57,253 bases of DNA from a virus. The stretch is from positions 1-57,253 of IMG/VR virus record IMGVR_UViG_3300028829_007583, one strand, 5' to 3'. The notes under the pieces are model-generated. The model was not told the origin of the DNA, ran no database searches, and was given only the letters and a program-made list of their open reading frames with translations. The first letter of the stretch is position 1. Each line of letters starts with the position of its first letter. Positions 54,358-57,253 of this stretch are shown one piece after another. The translations under genes were made by a program, and so were the position numbers.

Positions 54358-54414
54358 CAAATATATTATACACTAGAATGAAAAAAATGCTATTTTAATG
54401 TGTAAAATATTTAT
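54358..54414. promoter_or_regulatory. Divergent promoters with matching GTGTA(T/A)AAT boxes
   Basis: The minus strand has GTGTATAAT at 54373-54365, seven bases before the ATG at 54357. The plus strand has GTGTAAAAT at 54400-54408, six bases before the ATG at 54415. The same element at the same short distance on both strands of one 57-base region is the best support for the promoter motif and for near-leaderless transcripts. Confidence 0.55.
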
Positions 54415-55566
54415 ATGGTAAACAATTCCATACTAAGGTACAATTCGGCGAGACTATTTGGTCAGTCAAGGACCGCTGGCGAAACTATAAATCCAATAAC
54501 CTTAGTAACAGATTTCCAATTTGGTTTCAATATAAATAGAGAAACTATAAAATCGGTAGGTTATAGCGAAATACTAAGACCTGTAGTAGCCAACCAAAGG
54601 CCTTACTTTAGTTTTTCATATTACCTTTCTGATGTTGATAACGAAAAATTATTTAGAATGCCTGTCACAGCGGACGAAGCAATACACGAAAAAATGCCCA
54701 TGTTTACAGGTCTTGAAACAATGGACTTTTTCTTTTTATCTTCTGAAAGTGGTCAAGATTTTATAGACATCAATAAAGATGAACTTTCAGCCTGTGTTTT
54801 TACGGGAGCGTTTTTAACTTCATATAGTATGGAAATACTGACATCTGGAGTTATAAAAATAAATGTTTCTTGGGAGGCTGACAATGTAAAATTTCAAAAA
54901 TTTAAAAATGTTTCTGGTTATGAGTTCATAGATTATGATGTAGAAGATTTAAATATGACAACCCAGAGTGATTTTGAATTAAATGATGGGGTAGAAGATA
55001 TTAATTTAGATGTAGGAGGATTTGGAGTTCAAGGTGGGCTCCAGTCTTTTAACTTTTCAGCAGACATTCCAACCAAAACCCTTTATGATTTCGGTCAATA
55101 TTCACACAAAAAAGATATAAAATTTCCAGTAGAGGGCAGGATCTCAGCTAAAGCATTTGTGAGAAGCCAGATGGAAGGAAGATTGGACAATATACTTTGT
55201 TCTGATAAAGGGGTTGATTTTTTGTTCTCAAATTATAGACAAGATTGCGAAAACCCTCAATATAGAAATTATAAATCTGGGTTTTTATTTAAAAATGCAC
55301 AAATTTTATCACAAAAATACAGTTTAAACACTAACAGGGGTAATTATTTCGTAGCAGATTTAGAATTTATAATATATATAACAAAAGAAAAAGGGGTATA
55401 TATATCTAAACACATAACCCCAAAGACTGATGGAACATTTCAAGGGGAAGATGGGAATGAAATACTTAACTTAATTTTAGAGGTTGAGGGTGGTGGAGGG
55501 GGAATTTTATCAGAAGTTGCTGGTGATATGATTAATTCACTGAGAGATTTAAGAAACAAAGTGTAA
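54415..55566 (+). CDS. Tail-tube-like paralogue
   Basis: A 383-residue protein with the two-part tube-like pattern: residues about 34-72 (FQFGFNINRETIKSVGYS, then FSFSYYL) and about 209-250 (LQSFNFSADIPTKTLYDFG). The spacing of the two halves and the I-x-R ... V-x-G core are as in the products at 20947, 33539 and 34366. It stands in the fibre region, far from the tube gene, so it may form a ring that anchors a fibre. A Gly-rich run (VEGGGGGILSE) precedes a short helical C-terminus. A promoter-like box lies six bases before the ATG. Confidence 0.5.
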   Translation: MVNNSILRYNSARLFGQSRTAGETINPITLVTDFQFGFNINRETIKSVGYSEILRPVVANQRPYFSFSYYLSDVDNEKLFRMPVTADEAIHEKMPMFTGLETMDFFFLSSESGQDFIDINKDELSACVFTGAFLTSYSMEILTSGVIKINVSWEADNVKFQKFKNVSGYEFIDYDVEDLNMTTQSDFELNDGVEDINLDVGGFGVQGGLQSFNFSADIPTKTLYDFGQYSHKKDIKFPVEGRISAKAFVRSQMEGRLDNILCSDKGVDFLFSNYRQDCENPQYRNYKSGFLFKNAQILSQKYSLNTNRGNYFVADLEFIIYITKEKGVYISKHITPKTDGTFQGEDGNEILNLILEVEGGGGGILSEVAGDMINSLRDLRNKV

Positions 55567-55575
55567 TAATAATTA

Positions 55576-57253
55576 ATGGCTATAGATAGAAAAATATCGG
55601 ACCTTGACAACTTACCAGGTTTGCAGTTCACACCACCTCAAGATGGTGACTATTTCCTTATAGCTAGAGAGGATGTAAATAACTATAAATTAAGCTACGG
55701 AAGAGTTTATGCTCAGTTGCGTGAAAATGTAGTTTTTACTACTGGAAATCAAGCAATAGAGGGAGAGAAAACTTTCCATGATTATATACACGCCCCACTC
55801 ATTAAAGGCGGGTTAGAAGGTAATGTAACAGGAGATCTTCAAGGTACAGCTAGATATGTGCAAGATGGACTATATCTGACTGGGGATCAATATGTTAGTG
55901 GAATAAAAACATTCGAACAATTTATTGTTGGTAATGTTAGTGGTGATTTATCGGGAATAGCTAGGCATGTGGTCCATGGAGTATACACTACTGGGGATCA
56001 AGATATATATGGGGTAAAAACTTTTGACGAGTTTTTAATAGGTAATGTAAGCGGAAACCTCTCTGGCACAGCAAGATATGTAGTAGACGGGGTTTATGTT
56101 ACTGGAGATCAAACCATATATGGTCATAAAACATTCAACTCTTTTATATCCTCTAATGTAAGCGGAAATCTTTCGGGGATAGCAAGGTATGTACAGGATG
56201 GTGTGTATACCACTGGTAATCAAACAATAAGTGGGGTTAAAGATTTCAGAGAAGACCTACTTGTAAGCGGTAAATCTATTGAGGTTTTAATAAAATCTGG
56301 AATATCTGATGTAGAAAAAGAAATTAGCTCCCTTCAAGAGTTTTCTGTTCTAACGACAGGAGATCAAATAATAAGTGGGGTTAAAACTTTTGATTCATTT
56401 ATCTCAGGAAATGTTAGTGGTAATCTTTCGGGAACAGCAAGGTATGTACAAGACGGCGTATATACAACAGGTAACCAAATCATTAGCGGAGTAAAAACTT
56501 TTGATTCGTTTATCTCAGGAAATGTTAGTGGTAATCTTTCGGGAACCGCTCTTTATGTCCAAAGTGGAGTCTATACTACTGGAGATCAACAAATAACAGG
56601 TAGAAAAGATTTTCTGGGAGAGCTTTACATAAGCGGAAAGCCTTTCTCTCAATACAGTACAAAATTAGACGAACATCAAGTTTTAATAATTACTGGGTTT
56701 AATCAAACAGTAAGCGGAAGAAAAGTTTTTCAAGACTACTTAGTTCCATCTGGAGGGATAACAACAACAGGGGAAGATAAAAGTTTACTTATAACTGCTG
56801 ACGAAAATGAGCTAGTAGATGTTCCAGGAAAATCTTTAGTTATAAATTTCGAAAGTGGGGTTTATATTACTGGCTCCGACCTACATGTCCAAGGTAAAAT
56901 TTATGCTGATGAAATCGAAGCCGTAGACTCTATTATGGGGAACTCTGGAGCTATGGTTCTCACCGATGGTAGAGACCCAACCTTATTTGAGGGTCCAGAT
57001 GAAAGTCTTACGATGGCGTTCAAGAGTGGGGTTTACATCACAGGTTCCGACCTGCGTGTCGATGGTAAGATTTACGCCCAGGAAATCGATGCTGTAGACT
57101 CTATTATGGGGGACTCTGGAGCTATGGTTCTCACCGATGGTAGAGACCCAACCTTATTTGAGGGTCCAGATGAAAGTCTTACGATGGCTTTCAAGAGTGG
57201 GGTCTTTATCACAGGTTCCGACCTGCGTGTCGATGGCAAGATTTACGCCCAAG
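55576..57253 (+). CDS. Repetitive tail fibre protein, 3' end outside window
   Basis: The frame is open from the ATG at 55576 to the right edge (559 codons). The N-terminal 80 residues (ISDLDNLPGLQFTPPQDGDY) are followed by six copies of a 37-residue repeat with core GNVSGNLSGTARYVQDG and TTGDQTISGVKTF. Copies four and five are separated by a short coiled-coil segment with SGKSIEVLIKSGISDVEKE. After about residue 425 a 57-residue repeat begins (SGVYITGSDLRVDGKIYA, SIMGDSGAMVLTDGRDPT), whose last copies are nearly identical at base level. Such GDQTISG-type repeats form beta-structured fibre shafts. The tip lies beyond the window. Confidence 0.8.
   Translation, partial: MAIDRKISDLDNLPGLQFTPPQDGDYFLIAREDVNNYKLSYGRVYAQLRENVVFTTGNQAIEGEKTFHDYIHAPLIKGGLEGNVTGDLQGTARYVQDGLYLTGDQYVSGIKTFEQFIVGNVSGDLSGIARHVVHGVYTTGDQDIYGVKTFDEFLIGNVSGNLSGTARYVVDGVYVTGDQTIYGHKTFNSFISSNVSGNLSGIARYVQDGVYTTGNQTISGVKDFREDLLVSGKSIEVLIKSGISDVEKEISSLQEFSVLTTGDQIISGVKTFDSFISGNVSGNLSGTARYVQDGVYTTGNQIISGVKTFDSFISGNVSGNLSGTALYVQSGVYTTGDQQITGRKDFLGELYISGKPFSQYSTKLDEHQVLIITGFNQTVSGRKVFQDYLVPSGGITTTGEDKSLLITADENELVDVPGKSLVINFESGVYITGSDLHVQGKIYADEIEAVDSIMGNSGAMVLTDGRDPTLFEGPDESLTMAFKSGVYITGSDLRVDGKIYAQEIDAVDSIMGDSGAMVLTDGRDPTLFEGPDESLTMAFKSGVFITGSDLRVDGKIYAQ
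55819..56628 (+). repeat. 111-bp repeat, six copies in two blocks
   Basis: Copies start at 55819, 55930, 56041, 56152 and then 56407 and 56518, each exactly 111 bases (37 codons) apart within its block. The copies at 56407 and 56518 are almost identical over their first half. The two blocks are separated by a non-repeated 144-base segment coding for a coiled-coil. Confidence 0.85.
56854..57253 (+). repeat. 171-bp tandem repeat running out of the window
   Basis: Repeat units begin at 56854, 57025 and 57196 (57 codons each). Units two and three are nearly identical, unit one is diverged. The near-identical part uses more G- and C-ending codons (for example GACCTGCGTGTCGATGG) than the rest of the gene, suggesting a recently gained and then duplicated unit. 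Copy number beyond 57253 is unknown. Confidence 0.85.

Noticed and set aside
55819-57253. CRISPR-like repeat array
   Set aside because: The repeats are in one open reading frame with periods of exactly 37 and 57 codons and code for fibre sequence; there are no unique spacers or cas genes.
1-57253. Assignment to a Bacteroidetes, Pelagibacter or other named host
   Set aside because: The lack of Shine-Dalgarno and the AT richness would fit several groups; the GTGTAAWAT element does not clearly match the TAnnTTTG promoter of Bacteroidetes. No host-derived gene settles it.

Overview
The window is a contiguous piece of a tailed double-stranded DNA phage genome. It carries the virion structural region, running from the portal protein through capsid, neck, tail tube and tape measure to a lambda-type tail tip with very long fibres. 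The tail-tip set (gpL, gpK, gpI and gpJ relatives) and the absence of any sheath or baseplate gene point to a siphovirus with a long flexible tail. The DNA is AT-rich and the coding density is very high; the longest gene-free stretches are about 100-130 bases (15717-15844, 22696-22806, 20843-20946). Few genes have a Shine-Dalgarno sequence. TGA is used as a stop at several ATGA overlaps, so the standard bacterial code applies. The host cannot be named from the sequence. No terminase, integrase, polymerase, tRNA or CRISPR array was seen.

Left end (1-1853): the tail of a sulfotransferase-like gene and two small glycosyltransferase-like genes, probably a surface-sugar cassette. 1901-10189: two large proteins with a PKD-like WGDG domain and BspA/DUF285-like repeats flank a large trypsin-like serine protease (intact His-Asp-Ser), followed by an alpha/beta-hydrolase esterase. 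I read this as a host-surface interaction block.

10244-15716: portal, fused prohead protease/scaffold, decoration protein and major capsid protein, closed by a strong intrinsic terminator. 15845-20842: small connector and neck genes, interrupted by a three-gene minus-strand island (16749-18809) that may hold the tail assembly chaperones. 20947-22695: tail tube protein and a second strong terminator. 22807-33537: a 3576-residue tape measure protein. Its residues about 543-1480 are cut into modules by a recurring G-L/M-I-P-N-Y/F motif, and one module looks like a GNAT acetyltransferase. 33539-38144: tube-like paralogues and the L, K (JAMM part only) and I relatives.

38148-46611: a gpJ-like fibre of 2137 residues whose shaft repeats continue in a second frame (674 residues) across a TGA. 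46620-57253: a small coiled-coil protein, a 1329-residue fibre protein with an Ala-rich helical insert, a two-gene minus-strand cassette with an LRR-like protein, a further tube-like paralogue, and a repetitive fibre gene that runs off the right edge with 111-bp and 171-bp repeats.

Transcription units appear to start at a recurring GTGTAAWAT-like element. In several units this lies only a few bases before the ATG, which suggests leaderless or near-leaderless late mRNAs. The most unusual items are the modular tape measure, the phage-encoded trypsin-like protease between two BspA-like proteins, the split J fibre, and the family of duplicated-domain tail-tube paralogues.
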